Positions 26,534 to 35,845 are shown, numbered from the stretch's first letter. The stretch: DNA of 64,000 nucleotides from JBGSUZ01 sp043770095 (GCA_043770095.1 JAYVIR010000120.1:1-64000); one strand, 5' to 3'. Made by a program: numbers and translations. Notes: generated from the letters alone by a model not told the origin.

Positions 26534-28531
26534 TTATCTGACCAAAAATAATATAATCATTAGTAAGACGAGCACTGAAGCTACAAAAAGAACCGTATAG
26601 TTGATGCTGCTCACATTAAAGTAAAACCTTACAAATGACTCTTTTAAATTATGCGTTTTCTTTTGAAGGGTTAAATCATCATGGATTTCATAGTTTTCCA
26701 AATTGGTGGATTGATCTATGATTCGACGATCCCATTCCAGTTTTTTTAAGAGTTGTGAGTCGATATTTATGATGTACACATAAAAATATTTAACGGTAAT
26801 CGTTACTTTAAGCATCCACGAATCCACAAAATCGAATATTTTCGTAAACCACTTAAAACTAAAATTTAAGACAGGCTTATAAAGGTCGTCTTCTATGCTA
26901 AACCAGTTCAGGGTGTGATTAAGATAAACACGTTCCCCGTCTTCTTCTCGAACAAGTAGCGTCCTAATATAAACGACGTACAGAACCATCCCAGCAAATA
27001 AAATAGCCATAGAAGATCCGATTGTTTCCATCGTATAAAAGTGTGGCATTTCATGAAGTGCATGCCCGTTTGACTTGGCATATGCCAATAAAGGCGTAAT
27101 CAGCTTCTCAGGGAAAAGCCCTATCGCTACAACTGCCATTGAAAGCAAGACCACGGGTAAAGTACCTTTAAAGCTCAGTTCTTTTTTAGGACGCGATTCA
27201 AAGACTTTATTTTTAGATACAAAAAGTGCAATGTATATTTTGAGCATGTAGGCAACGGTCATGGTACTTGCCAAATAATAACAGCTCTCAAGTGCCATGA
27301 AGAAGTTTGAATTTAAGCCTTCTCGAGCCTCTATAATAGCTTCATGAAGCAGTGTTTTAGAGGTAAACCCATTAAACCCGGGGAATCCGATCGTGCCTAA
27401 GACGCCTATTAAAAATAATATTTTTAGAAATGTTTGTTTTCTGCCAAAGCCCCAAATATGGGTTAAGCTAAGTTCCTTTATCCAGTAAACAATAACGCCA
27501 ATGACGAGGAATAGCAATACCTTTGCCACCGCATGGTTAAGCATAAAGAGTACCGTTGCAATAAATGCTATCCCTGATTGGTCTTTAAGCAAGCCAATAA
27601 GGCCGATCCCAACAATCATAAATCCCGCCTGACTCATGCTGCTATAGGCAATAATTCGTTTAACATTTCTTTGATTCATGGCTAAAAAACCGCCGAGCAG
27701 CATATTGATACTGCCTAGTACAATAACAGCGTAGCTGATCATCGGATCTGCAATCAAGACCGTTGAGGCGACAAACATCCCATATAGACCTGTTTTTAAC
27801 AGGACGCCGCTTATGACTGCAGTTGCAGGCGTTGGCGCTGCCACATACGCTTTTGACAGCCAAGTGTGGAGTGGAAACATACTTGATTTCACGCCAAATC
27901 CAAAGACAATTAGACCTCCAATAAGCCGTTGAATGCCAATATCCAGCGTTTTAATTTTCACTGCCACCTCGCTAATAAGCAAGGTGTTCGTGTAGTCAAA
28001 GGCTACTAAAATACCCATAAGCATGACAAGTCCGCCGGTAATGGCCATTGCCAAGTAGGACAAACCCGCTTGATGCGAAAAATCATCTTCATCGTGTATG
28101 ATCAAAATGTAAGACGAAAAAGTCATCGCTTCAAAGAAGGTGAATAAATTTAGAAGATTTTCTGACATAAAAATGCCAAAGGTAAAACTACACGTCAGCA
28201 AGTAACAAAAATAATATCGATTACGGTTTCTATGCTTGGTCAGGTAAAAAGTTGAATAGAGCATCACAACAGACCAAATTACCGCCGTTAAGGCAATCAG
28301 GTAAAACTGAAGCATCTCAACTTTAAGGTATAGTCCTGTCCCCATCACATTTGGCAAATAATATTCAACGGGTCCCTTTATGACATCTGGATAAAGCGCG
28401 CCAATCCATACCAACATAAAAAGTGTCAAGATCATATTAAACACATCTCTGAGCCATTCTTTCACAGTACCAAGATATAAGCTGATAAAAGCGCCTATAA
28501 AGGGAATCAAAAGCAGTACTAATATCGACAT
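26534..28531 (-). CDS. Mrp-type antiporter large subunit (NuoL/MrpA-like)
   Basis: 665 residues, about 14 membrane helices in the proton-conducting transporter family, with the key FFEAMTFSSY (Glu), GFGVKSSMFPLHTWL (Lys) and LNHAVAKVLLF (Lys) positions of antiporter-like subunits. After residue 530 a long polar tail with an extra C-terminal helix follows, reminiscent of the lateral/terminal helices of NuoL. It is the last gene of the ten-gene operon and overlaps nothing; ATG 28531 follows AGGAGGGA. It moves protons or cations across the membrane as part of the complex. Confidence 0.88.
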   Translation of the reverse strand: MSILVLLLIPFIGAFISLYLGTVKEWLRDVFNMILTLFMLVWIGALYPDVIKGPVEYYLPNVMGTGLYLKVEMLQFYLIALTAVIWSVVMLYSTFYLTKHRNRNRYYFCYLLTCSFTFGIFMSENLLNLFTFFEAMTFSSYILIIHDEDDFSHQAGLSYLAMAITGGLVMLMGILVAFDYTNTLLISEVAVKIKTLDIGIQRLIGGLIVFGFGVKSSMFPLHTWLSKAYVAAPTPATAVISGVLLKTGLYGMFVASTVLIADPMISYAVIVLGSINMLLGGFLAMNQRNVKRIIAYSSMSQAGFMIVGIGLIGLLKDQSGIAFIATVLFMLNHAVAKVLLFLVIGVIVYWIKELSLTHIWGFGRKQTFLKILFLIGVLGTIGFPGFNGFTSKTLLHEAIIEAREGLNSNFFMALESCYYLASTMTVAYMLKIYIALFVSKNKVFESRPKKELSFKGTLPVVLLSMAVVAIGLFPEKLITPLLAYAKSNGHALHEMPHFYTMETIGSSMAILFAGMVLYVVYIRTLLVREEDGERVYLNHTLNWFSIEDDLYKPVLNFSFKWFTKIFDFVDSWMLKVTITVKYFYVYIINIDSQLLKKLEWDRRIIDQSTNLENYEIHDDLTLQKKTHNLKESFVRFYFNVSSINYTVLFVASVLVLLMIILFLVR

Positions 28532-28541
28532 AGAATCCCTC

Positions 28542-30005
28542 CTAAAAGACTTCTGTAACAATCACTTGAATAAATTCAATGACCGGATTAGGGTAAAGAC
28601 CTAATAATACAGTCATGCCTGTCAGTATAAATATAGGAATCATCATCATTTTAGGCGGGTCAAGCTGAACGTCATCAACAGTAACCTTGTCTTTGCTATT
28701 TGTGAAAAAGGCCATGACAATAATGGGCAGTAAGTATGAGGCTGTTAAAAGTGCCCCAAATAGCAAAATCATCGCATAGCCGATGTTTCCAGATTTTAAT
28801 GCGCCTAGCCCAAGGAACCACTTACTTACAAAGCCATTCGTTGGTGGTATGCCTATGAGTGAGATGGCGGCTATTGAAAAACAGATAAACGTCATCGGCA
28901 TTTTTTTGCCGAGACCTCCAATTTGACGCACATATTTTTTCTCTGTCATATAGGTAATAGCGCCTACGCCAAAGAACAAATTAATTTTAATTACTGCGTG
29001 ATTGATCATGTGTAAAAGAGCGCCTAAGAGGGCATAGGGGTTTAACATCAGTATTCCCAGAGTGATATAACCTAGCTGGGCAATGGTTGAATACGCCAGA
29101 CGACGTTTTAAATGGTACTGACTCATGGCAATCAAGGAACCCATGACAATACTTAGAATCGCAAACGGTATGAGAATTTGGTCCGCATGAACCGCCTTTA
29201 CCACTTCGCTTCCATAAATGTAATAAGTGATTCTGGTGAGCGCAAAAATGCCCGACTTAACAACCGCTACAGCATGTAGCAGCGCACTTACTGGGGTTGG
29301 CGCAATCATCGAGGCTGGCAACCATGCATGCAGTGGAACAACTGCCGCTTTAACGCCAAAACCGATAAACATGGACAGATAACTAAATAGAAGCAGTTGC
29401 TCATTAGGGTAGTTCAGTAGCCCATCAATACCGCCGCCATAAAATTTGGTACTGCCTGTTGCGCTGTATAAAAGCACCATGCCAATCATGACAAAAGCTG
29501 CGCCTACAAAGGAGTACGTAATATATTTACGCCCTATTTGAAGGGCGACTTCTGTGTTAAGGTGAATAACCAAAGGGAAAGTGGTCAAGGTAATCAACTC
29601 ATAGAAGAAATAGAGCGTCAGTAAATTACCAGAATAGGACAACCCGATAATCATGGATAGCGTCATTATGTAAAAGGTAAAGAAGCGGCGTTCGCGTCCT
29701 TCATGCTTCATATATTCAAATGAATAAAAAGAAGCTATGACCCAAAGAACGGATGCCATATAAGAAAACAAACGTCCGAATTGGTCTAATTTAAGAAATA
29801 TATCAATAAACTGATTCACGCGAAACAGGTGTAAGAATTCTCCGCCCGCATAGAGATTGGCCGCTGTCACCAATCCTAAATTGGTAAAAACCATAATGGC
29901 AACAGCGGGCTTCACCCACTTTTCTGGCATTATTTTAGGTGACGCAATACACAGTGAACCAATCAGTGGCAATAAAATCGGTGCCAATAATAAAATAAAA
30001 TCCAT
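28542..30005 (-). CDS. mrpD: Mrp-type antiporter subunit D (second copy)
   Basis: 487 residues, 14 hydrophobic segments, NuoM/MrpD-like. Conserved charged sites: FFYELITLTTFPLV (Glu), GFGVKAAVVPLHAWLP (Lys) and LLHMINHAVIKINLFF (Lys). RBS GGAGGA lies just ahead of the ATG. Adjacent to another D-type gene with the same architecture, so the operon has at least two paralogous channel subunits plus the NuoL-like one. Confidence 0.88.
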   Translation of the reverse strand: MDFILLLAPILLPLIGSLCIASPKIMPEKWVKPAVAIMVFTNLGLVTAANLYAGGEFLHLFRVNQFIDIFLKLDQFGRLFSYMASVLWVIASFYSFEYMKHEGRERRFFTFYIMTLSMIIGLSYSGNLLTLYFFYELITLTTFPLVIHLNTEVALQIGRKYITYSFVGAAFVMIGMVLLYSATGSTKFYGGGIDGLLNYPNEQLLLFSYLSMFIGFGVKAAVVPLHAWLPASMIAPTPVSALLHAVAVVKSGIFALTRITYYIYGSEVVKAVHADQILIPFAILSIVMGSLIAMSQYHLKRRLAYSTIAQLGYITLGILMLNPYALLGALLHMINHAVIKINLFFGVGAITYMTEKKYVRQIGGLGKKMPMTFICFSIAAISLIGIPPTNGFVSKWFLGLGALKSGNIGYAMILLFGALLTASYLLPIIVMAFFTNSKDKVTVDDVQLDPPKMMMIPIFILTGMTVLLGLYPNPVIEFIQVIVTEVF

Positions 30006-30023
30006 AATCAGTCCTCCGATTTG

Positions 30024-31502
30024 CTATTTAAGGGTAAAGAAATCTTTTTGAATCAACTCTATCAAAGTACCCGAGAAAAGTCCTACTATAAAAATAGCAA
30101 AAGCTAAAACAAAAAGCGGTGCCAATTCGCGCACATTCTTGCTCTTGGTATCAAAAACAGTGGCATCTAATTTACTTTCGCCGAAATAACCATTGATGAT
30201 GATTGGGAAATAATAAGTGGCATTAAGTAAACTGCTGGCAAGTATAATAATCAGAAGACCTAACTTACCCATTTGAATTGAGGCAATGGCAAGGTTCCAC
30301 TTATTGATGAAGCCCGGAAGTACTGGAATGCCAACCATCGATAAGCCGCAGAGCGTGAAAATAGCAAGCGTAATGGGCATTTTTTTACCAATACCTTTTA
30401 TGTCTTCAATCGTTTTGAAGCCCGTTTTTTCAATAATGGCACCCACGGTTAAAAATAACGTTGATTTTGTCAAACTATGGGCAAAGATCTGATAAATTGC
30501 CATGGTCAGTCCAAGTGCATTGCCCAGCCCTATTCCTAGGAAAATATAGCCCATTTGTGCGACGCTTGAGTAGGCAATCATTCGTTTAAGCTCCTTTTGC
30601 GTTCTGGCAAAAAGTGAACCCATGATCATTGCAATTGCACCCATCGTTAATAATACAGGCAAAATATGAGATGCTTGTATTATTTTAAAGCCGTAGACCA
30701 TATAGAATATTTTTATAAGGAAAAAAATAGGTGCCTTATTCACAATACTGGATAAAATCGCGCTGGTGGTCGTTGGCGCACTTGTGTATGCATCGGGTAG
30801 CCAAACATGCAGTGGAAATAACGCCGCTTTGATGGCCACGCCAAATGTAAATAAAATAATGCTGATCAGCACCAAATTTTGATGCGAACTCGCTTGAATG
30901 ACTAACTGCTCATGTATAAACGGTATGCTCAAATGCCCTGTAATGGCATATAAAAAAGCAATCCCCAGAAGCACCAATCCAGATGAAAGGCTGCTTAAAA
31001 TCATGTATTTAAGTGTTGCCTTAATACTTTCCTTTGTATCTTTTATCGCAATAAGTCCGCAGGATGCCAAGGTGTTGACTTCAAGGAAAACAAACCCCGT
31101 AAAAATATCATAGGTATAGACAATACCAAGTAGCGATGCAAGAAGCAACGTTGACAACGTGTAGTAAGTGCTGATTTTGCTTTCAGAAATTTCATGCGCC
31201 AAATTGGTTGTAGAATGCCAAATAATTGAGCCGTAGACAAAAGAAAATAGTACGGCAATCAGTGCTTCAATGCTGCCAATTCGAAAAGCAATGCCAATCG
31301 GCTGATAATAATGTCCAATATCAAAGACATAGCTGCCATTTTGAGCGACAAAATAAAGTGAAACCGCACTCATAATAAAGACCATCGCAGCAACGATTAG
31401 ATTATTTCTATAAACCATCTTTTTGCGTTTGTACAAAGGGAGCGTAAAAGCGTGGAACATGAGTATCAGTATGGATAAAAGCGGCAATAGCTGATAATGC
31501 AT
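30024..31502 (-). CDS. mrpD: Mrp-type antiporter subunit D (first copy)
   Basis: 492 residues, proton-conducting membrane transporter family. FTGFVFLEVNTLASCGL carries the helix-5 Glu, FGVAIKAALFPLHVWLPDAYTSAP the helix-7 Lys, and FAHSLTKSTLFL the helix-8 Lys. It directly follows mrpC (stop and start adjoining, RBS GGGGTGA), the order seen in mrp operons. Part of the Na+(K+)/H+ antiporter complex. Confidence 0.88.
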   Translation of the reverse strand: MHYQLLPLLSILILMFHAFTLPLYKRKKMVYRNNLIVAAMVFIMSAVSLYFVAQNGSYVFDIGHYYQPIGIAFRIGSIEALIAVLFSFVYGSIIWHSTTNLAHEISESKISTYYTLSTLLLASLLGIVYTYDIFTGFVFLEVNTLASCGLIAIKDTKESIKATLKYMILSSLSSGLVLLGIAFLYAITGHLSIPFIHEQLVIQASSHQNLVLISIILFTFGVAIKAALFPLHVWLPDAYTSAPTTTSAILSSIVNKAPIFFLIKIFYMVYGFKIIQASHILPVLLTMGAIAMIMGSLFARTQKELKRMIAYSSVAQMGYIFLGIGLGNALGLTMAIYQIFAHSLTKSTLFLTVGAIIEKTGFKTIEDIKGIGKKMPITLAIFTLCGLSMVGIPVLPGFINKWNLAIASIQMGKLGLLIIILASSLLNATYYFPIIINGYFGESKLDATVFDTKSKNVRELAPLFVLAFAIFIVGLFSGTLIELIQKDFFTLK

Positions 31503-31865
31503 TTATTCACCCCTTAATTTTTGAATTTCATCTATTTCGATGGTGCCATATTTTTCATATAATTTGATGGTCAGCGCCAGCATAAAAGCTGTGGTACTCA
31601 CTGCAACAACGATGCCTGTTAGCATTAATCCTGCTGGAACCGGATTTACATAACCTCTTGGATCCATCACACCGCCGATAATAATGGGGGCTGCCTTCCC
31701 CCTAATATACCCAGTGGCTAAAAAAAGTAAAAAAATAGACGTATCCATAATGTTCAGTCCAATATTTTTTTTAATCAGATTATTGCTCAGTAAGAGAATC
31801 ATGAACCCTATTCCAAAGAGTATGATGGCGCCAACGTATAGATAATTATCGATTAGTAGATTCAT
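31503..31865 (-). CDS. mrpC: Mrp-type antiporter subunit C (NuoK-like)
   Basis: 120 residues, three membrane helices, NuoK family. Motifs GFMILLLSNNLIKKNIGLNIMD and LTGIVVAVSTTAFMLAL fit MrpC/MnhC. ATG 31865 follows GAGGGTGAG; the TTG upstream in frame is rejected. Overlaps mrpB by about 20 nt. Confidence 0.9.
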   Translation of the reverse strand: MNLLIDNYLYVGAIILFGIGFMILLLSNNLIKKNIGLNIMDTSIFLLFLATGYIRGKAAPIIIGGVMDPRGYVNPVPAGLMLTGIVVAVSTTAFMLALTIKLYEKYGTIEIDEIQKLRGE

Positions 31866-32283
31866 CCAACTCACCCTCTTCAAATAATATGACCATTAAG
31901 TAAAACGTAATGCTGACGATGATGCCTACCAAAATATTTAATGGTAAAATAAATCCGCCACTTAGCATAGAGCCAGGAGTGCCTTTAAGCACTTCAAATA
32001 TTTCTAAGTGATAAAAATCTAAAACAAAAACGGTTCCTTTGATTGCGCCATAACATACGAGTGATAGGCTCGCTATTACTTTAAGGACGGAATAAGGAAA
32101 TCTTTGGTTGGCAGCTTCTCTTCCATAGACGTATCGATACATGATAAAACTTGCGCCGAGAATACTACCACCTGAGAAACCGCCACCTGGCGATATATGT
32201 CCAAATAGCATGACATAAACCGCAAACACTTGAATAAAAGGGATGACCATTTTGCAGACATTGACCAGTATGCTAGTCCTCAT
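31846..32283 (-). CDS. mrpB: Mrp-type antiporter subunit B (MnhB domain)
   Basis: 145 residues with four membrane helices and the MnhB signature FGHISPGGGFSGGSILGASFI. ATG 32283 has RBS GAGGTGGGAC; the in-frame GTG at 32295 overlaps that site. Lies between the MbhE-like gene and mrpC. Confidence 0.9.
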   Translation of the reverse strand: MRTSILVNVCKMVIPFIQVFAVYVMLFGHISPGGGFSGGSILGASFIMYRYVYGREAANQRFPYSVLKVIASLSLVCYGAIKGTVFVLDFYHLEIFEVLKGTPGSMLSGGFILPLNILVGIIVSITFYLMVILFEEGELDESTNR

Positions 32284-32560
32284 ATTTAGTCCCACCTCTC
32301 TTTAAGACGCCAATCACCGCTATGAGTGAAGTGAAAATAACACTTGACTCAATAAACGTATCAAAAGCCCTGTAATCAAGGATCATTGAAGCCACCATAT
32401 TGACAGCCCCTGTCGCTTCCATAGAATCATAAATATATGTTTTTGCAACTTCATTGTAGGCTAAGTTATCGGGTGAACCAAACGTCGGAAATTCAAGGAC
32501 GCCGAGCATCAAAAAACCAATAAAAATAATGGTGACACTAGTTGCCAGAATTTTTTTCAT
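32273..32560 (-). CDS. MbhE-like Mrp subunit (separate MrpA C-terminal piece)
   Basis: 95 residues, two membrane helices. NMVASMILDYRAFDTFIESSVIF matches the MbhE / MrpA C-terminal domain (the -DYRGFDT- motif). In classical mrp operons this is fused to MrpA; here it stands alone, as in hydrogenase-linked and Thermotogae-type clusters. Overlaps both neighbours by a few codons. Confidence 0.82.
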   Translation of the reverse strand: MKKILATSVTIIFIGFLMLGVLEFPTFGSPDNLAYNEVAKTYIYDSMEATGAVNMVASMILDYRAFDTFIESSVIFTSLIAVIGVLKRGGTKYED

Positions 32561-32795
32561 TTTGCGCCTCCTTCATTTTTTGAAGCGTGAGGACAAATAA
32601 GATCGTTGTGATTCCAGCACCAACCGCTGCCTCAGTGATGGCTAAATCTGGCGCATTGAGTTCTTCCCATAAAATTGCCATCATGAGCGAATACACCATA
32701 AAGATAATGACTGCAGCAAGCAGATTTTTAGTATTTGCGGCAGCTATTGCAGCAATAATCATGACGACAATCAATAGTAAACTAAATAACTCCAT
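32538..32795 (-). CDS. MbhD-like (DUF4040) Mrp subunit
   Basis: 85 residues, three short membrane helices, with NAPDLAITEAAVGAGITTILF, the DUF4040/MbhD signature. Normally part of the C-terminal region of MrpA, here a separate gene. ATG 32795 is chosen over 32876 because of the RBS GAGGTGAT and because the extra N-terminal residues belong to the overlapping mrpG end. Confidence 0.85.
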   Translation of the reverse strand: MELFSLLLIVVMIIAAIAAANTKNLLAAVIIFMVYSLMMAILWEELNAPDLAITEAAVGAGITTILFVLTLQKMKEAQNEKNSGN

Positions 32796-32805
32796 CCTAT
32801 CACCT

Positions 32806-33117
32806 CTATTTTTTATATGTATTGTTAGTATTACGATCCGTCTTGCTGTTATTGCTAATCGCCTTTGCCAAAACATGCGTTCCAGTAGGGTTTGTACTCC
32901 AAAGAAAGGCGACCACTAGTATTAATTTTATGCTGGTAAAATTCCACCCACTATAGATACAAAGCCCTGTGAGGCAAAGGACAGCGCCTAAAGTATCACA
33001 TTTGGCTGCACCATGCGCTCTCGTTAACGCATCTGGAAATCTTAAAACGCCTACAGTACCTATCAAAAAGAAAAAAAGTCCCATACTAATCAGCGCTATT
33101 ACCATAATATTAATCAT
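32806..33117 (-). CDS. mrpG: Mrp-type antiporter subunit G
   Basis: 103 residues, three membrane helices, with GTVGVLRFPDALTRAHGAAKCDTLG, the MnhG/PhaG signature. ATG 33117 overlaps the end of mrpF; the longer frame to 33174 runs within mrpF. The C-terminal tail is polar (SNNSKTDRNTN). Confidence 0.9.
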   Translation of the reverse strand: MINIMVIALISMGLFFFLIGTVGVLRFPDALTRAHGAAKCDTLGAVLCLTGLCIYSGWNFTSIKLILVVAFLWSTNPTGTHVLAKAISNNSKTDRNTNNTYKK

Positions 33118-33388
33118 CCCGCTCACGCCCCCCGCTGGTTTCGTTGATTTCTCTTGCGATGACAAATGAACCAATGAAACTGATCAATGCATAAACGAGC
33201 ACCACATCAATAAAAAAACTTTCTTTAAGAAGAGCAGCGATAATGGCAATCAGCACAATTGTTTTCGTGCCAATGACATTAATGCCAATGATTCGATCGC
33301 CTAGCGTTGGACCCACAATCACTCGAATCAAACAGAGCAGTGTGGTGACACCTAAAAAGAAGGATGCAAATAGAAAAAATTTATCCAT
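33110..33388 (-). CDS. mrpF: Mrp-type antiporter subunit F
   Basis: 92 residues, three membrane helices, MnhF/MrpF type: VGPTLGDRIIGINVIGTKTIVLIA is the family motif with conserved Asp-Arg. ATG 33388 follows GGAGG at good spacing; the longer frame to 33460 lies in mrpE. Confidence 0.9.
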   Translation of the reverse strand: MDKFFLFASFFLGVTTLLCLIRVIVGPTLGDRIIGINVIGTKTIVLIAIIAALLKESFFIDVVLVYALISFIGSFVIAREINETSGGRERDD

Positions 33389-33860
33389 GTGTGCCTCCTT
33401 CAATTCTGAGTAAAATACGTTCAATATGACTGCCTTCAAGTCCCTGTGCATAACTTTCATTCAAACAATGAATTTTCATTTTTTGGCGGTCTATGTCAAC
33501 CGTCATCGTTCCAGGAGTGAGTGTAATGGCATTGGCATAGACGGTTAGAAGAAATTCGTCTTTCAATCGACTTTGATAATCCACCATATGTGGCGCAATA
33601 TCCATTCTCCGGCTGAGTACAATTTTTGCCACTTGCACGTTAGAAACCACAACCTCTTTAATTAAAATGACAACAAACCAAACCCACAATGGCATTTTCT
33701 TAAGATTAAAACTTGCTATATTAGGCCACTGGTTCTTATTTAAAGCGACAATTAAACTGGAAACCACTATACCAGTGACCGTATTAAGCACTGTCAATTT
33801 TTCCGTAAGGACGATGAAGAACATTGTTAATATCACAACTAATTTAACAGGATACACCAC
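33381..33860 (-). CDS. mrpE: Mrp-type antiporter subunit E
   Basis: 159 residues, MnhE family: N-terminal membrane helices, then LTPGTMTVDIDRQKMKIHCL in the soluble C-terminal domain, the characteristic MnhE motif. First gene of the operon. Two GTG codons in tandem (33860, 33857) follow GGAGGTGAA; either could be the start. A TATAAT (-10, complementary to 33915-33920) lies upstream with a weak -35. Confidence 0.9.
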   Translation of the reverse strand: MVYPVKLVVILTMFFIVLTEKLTVLNTVTGIVVSSLIVALNKNQWPNIASFNLKKMPLWVWFVVILIKEVVVSNVQVAKIVLSRRMDIAPHMVDYQSRLKDEFLLTVYANAITLTPGTMTVDIDRQKMKIHCLNESYAQGLEGSHIERILLRIEGGTHG

Positions 33861-33922
33861 TTCACCTCCATCCTCTAAAAAAACTTTTTTACTAGAGTTA
33901 CCCTTATAGAATATATTATAAC

Positions 33923-33963
33923 AAAAAAATACCTTAGCACCAGATTTTACTCTGCTACTAAGG
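33923..33963 (-). terminator. Terminator between mrp promoter and protease gene
   Basis: Stem of 13 bases (33932-33944 with 33951-33963, two mismatches) followed on the minus strand by seven T (33923-33929). It is positioned downstream of the convergent-looking intergenic region on the minus strand, immediately upstream of the mrp -10 box, so it would insulate the mrp operon from the protease transcript start side. Confidence 0.5.
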
Positions 33964-33983
33964 CAATTTGAAAGGGGAATAAA

Positions 33984-35558
33984 TTAGTAACCGTATCTTG
34001 TAAACTGAATTGTTTTTGAAGCAGCGCTTGAAGTGTAACCTTCTAAAGTTGTTTCTGCTTTAATTGTGAAAGTCCCAAGAGCTGTGCTTGTAGAAGAAGC
34101 AGTTACATTTGTAGCAATACCAGAAGCATTTGTTACTTTATTAGTTGTAAAAGTAGTGCCGTTTGGTCTTGTGATTGTAATTGCCACGTTAGCATTTGCA
34201 ACTGGAGAACCATCTTGATCAAGTACTTTTACAGTTGTTGTAATAGAGTCGCCTCTTTTGTATATTTCTTTGTTTGTTGTCACTGAAGTTTTTGTAGCAT
34301 ATTCTGTAGGAGGATCAACGATTTGGCCACCAGCTGCTTTTACTGCTGCATAAGCATCAACAATACCAAAACCGTATTCATTTGCAGTGCCAGCATTAAC
34401 AGCAGTGCTTGTTAAAATACTTCTTACTAGAACAGCTGTAAGGCCTTTGTTTACAGATCTGATTAATCCTGAAACGCCAACAACATGAGGTGTTGCCATT
34501 GAAGTACCGCTGTAAGCATCATAAAGATTGTTTGGAACTGTGCTGTAAATGTCAGTGCCTGGAGCCATTACAGATAAGCCTGTGCCATATTGCGAGAAGC
34601 TTGCGCGTCTTTTATTTTGATCTACTGCACCAACAGCAATAACGCTGCTATAAGCTGCAGGATAAGAAATGGTGCTAGTACCGCTATTTCCAGCAGCAGC
34701 AATAACGACTACACCTGCATTAGTAGCTGTTTGACAAGCTTCATCCATACCTTGAGAATATCCGCCGCCGCCTAAAGACATGTTGATAACGTCAGCTTTA
34801 ATACTTGAAGCATAAAGGATTCCTTGTTGAATGCCATAAGTAGAGCCAGAACCATCATCGCCAAGAACTTTAACTGGAACGAGTGAAGTATTTTGCATAA
34901 CGCCTGAAACATCACCATAACTAGCAATTGTGCCAGCAAATTGTGTGCCGTGCTTTTGAACGTCCATAGTAGTGCCACCTACAAAGCTTTTTGCCAAACT
35001 CATGTCAACAAAATTTTGAAGGTTTTGATGATTGTTGTCTATGCCAGTATCAAGAACAGCAATTTTAACATTGCTAGAACCATTTGTAACTGTCCAAGCT
35101 TGTGGCGCTTTGATCATGTTATAGTGCCATTCTTGGCTAGGGTTCATTGCAAATGCATACATTGTGTAGTTTGGCTCAATGTATCTTACAGAAAGACCTT
35201 TAGCTTTAAGTTCTGCTTTAAGTGTCTCATCAACGCTTTGAGTAGTCATTCTGCCATCTACTTGTGTAGAAGAGTCAAGAAGACTATCCACTACATTTAA
35301 ACCCGCTGCTTCGAGAACCGACATTTGATTGCCGATGGCTGAATCAGTTGACTGAATTGAATATCCTTTAGGCGCTTCAACCGATATGATTAACTGACCT
35401 TCAGAAAATGCAGTTTCACCGTCTGTAGCATTGCCTTGAACCATATTGCTTGGATTGCTACTTGCAAAAGCGGAGCCAGTCACCATAGAGAATGTTAACA
35501 TTAAAACTAAAAATAATTTCGCGGTTTGATTCTTATTCTTCTTAAATAATCCATTCAT
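33984..35558 (-). CDS. Secreted subtilisin-like serine protease (S8) with C-terminal Ig-like domain
   Basis: 524 residues from ATG 35558, which has AGGGTGG upstream; a further in-frame ATG at 35579 has none. Order: signal peptide ending near SAFAS, inhibitor I9-like propeptide (SVEAPKGYSI to VRYIEPNYTM), subtilase domain with Asp in AVLDTGID, His in KHGTQFAGTIAS, oxyanion Asn in AAAGNSG and Ser in SGTSMATPHVVG, then a C-terminal beta-sandwich of about 100 residues (Big/macroglobulin-like, DQDGSPVANANVAIT). All three catalytic residues are intact. An exported 38-residue peptide gene lies 55 bp upstream on the same strand. Confidence 0.93.
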   Translation of the reverse strand: MNGLFKKNKNQTAKLFLVLMLTFSMVTGSAFASSNPSNMVQGNATDGETAFSEGQLIISVEAPKGYSIQSTDSAIGNQMSVLEAAGLNVVDSLLDSSTQVDGRMTTQSVDETLKAELKAKGLSVRYIEPNYTMYAFAMNPSQEWHYNMIKAPQAWTVTNGSSNVKIAVLDTGIDNNHQNLQNFVDMSLAKSFVGGTTMDVQKHGTQFAGTIASYGDVSGVMQNTSLVPVKVLGDDGSGSTYGIQQGILYASSIKADVINMSLGGGGYSQGMDEACQTATNAGVVVIAAAGNSGTSTISYPAAYSSVIAVGAVDQNKRRASFSQYGTGLSVMAPGTDIYSTVPNNLYDAYSGTSMATPHVVGVSGLIRSVNKGLTAVLVRSILTSTAVNAGTANEYGFGIVDAYAAVKAAGGQIVDPPTEYATKTSVTTNKEIYKRGDSITTTVKVLDQDGSPVANANVAITITRPNGTTFTTNKVTNASGIATNVTASSTSTALGTFTIKAETTLEGYTSSAASKTIQFTRYGY

Positions 35559-35613
35559 TTGATCTACCACCCTATTCATTATTTTTTGAGTGAAAAGCTA
35601 ACTGGCAAACGAA

Positions 35614-35730
35614 TTACATTTGCGCTTCTACTGAACCAATTCTTCCAACATCATCTCTTTCAGCAAATCCTGCCATTGTTGGAACCAATAATGCCATAGC
35701 CACCACCGCAAATATAACGAGTTTTTTCAT
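35614..35730 (-). CDS. Small exported peptide (38 residues) upstream of the protease
   Basis: ATG 35730 sits after an excellent ribosome binding site (AGGAGGAGGT). The 38-residue product has a textbook signal peptide, MKKLVIFAVVAMALL then PTMAGFA, with a predicted cut giving a 15-residue product, ERDDVGRIGSVEAQM. It is encoded just upstream of the subtilase on the same strand and is probably co-transcribed. It contains no cysteine and no repeat. It might be a secreted signal, a protease regulator or a by-product; no family is recognised. Confidence 0.7.
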   Translation of the reverse strand: MKKLVIFAVVAMALLVPTMAGFAERDDVGRIGSVEAQM

Positions 35731-35810
35731 GTTTTTACCTCCTCCTTTTATGTAAATTAATCGAATATTGTGTCTTTTGTAGTTCTATCATAAATCATTT
35801 GAAAACAAAA

Positions 35811-35834
35811 AAATGCCGAAGTAATTCGGCATTT
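35811..35834. terminator. Symmetric hairpin terminator
   Basis: Ten-base-pair stem AAATGCCGAA-GTAA-TTCGGCATTT with A-run before and T-run after, so it can work in both directions. It separates the peptide/protease gene start region from the IS remnant. Confidence 0.75.
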
Positions 35835-35845
35835 TTGATTTATAA

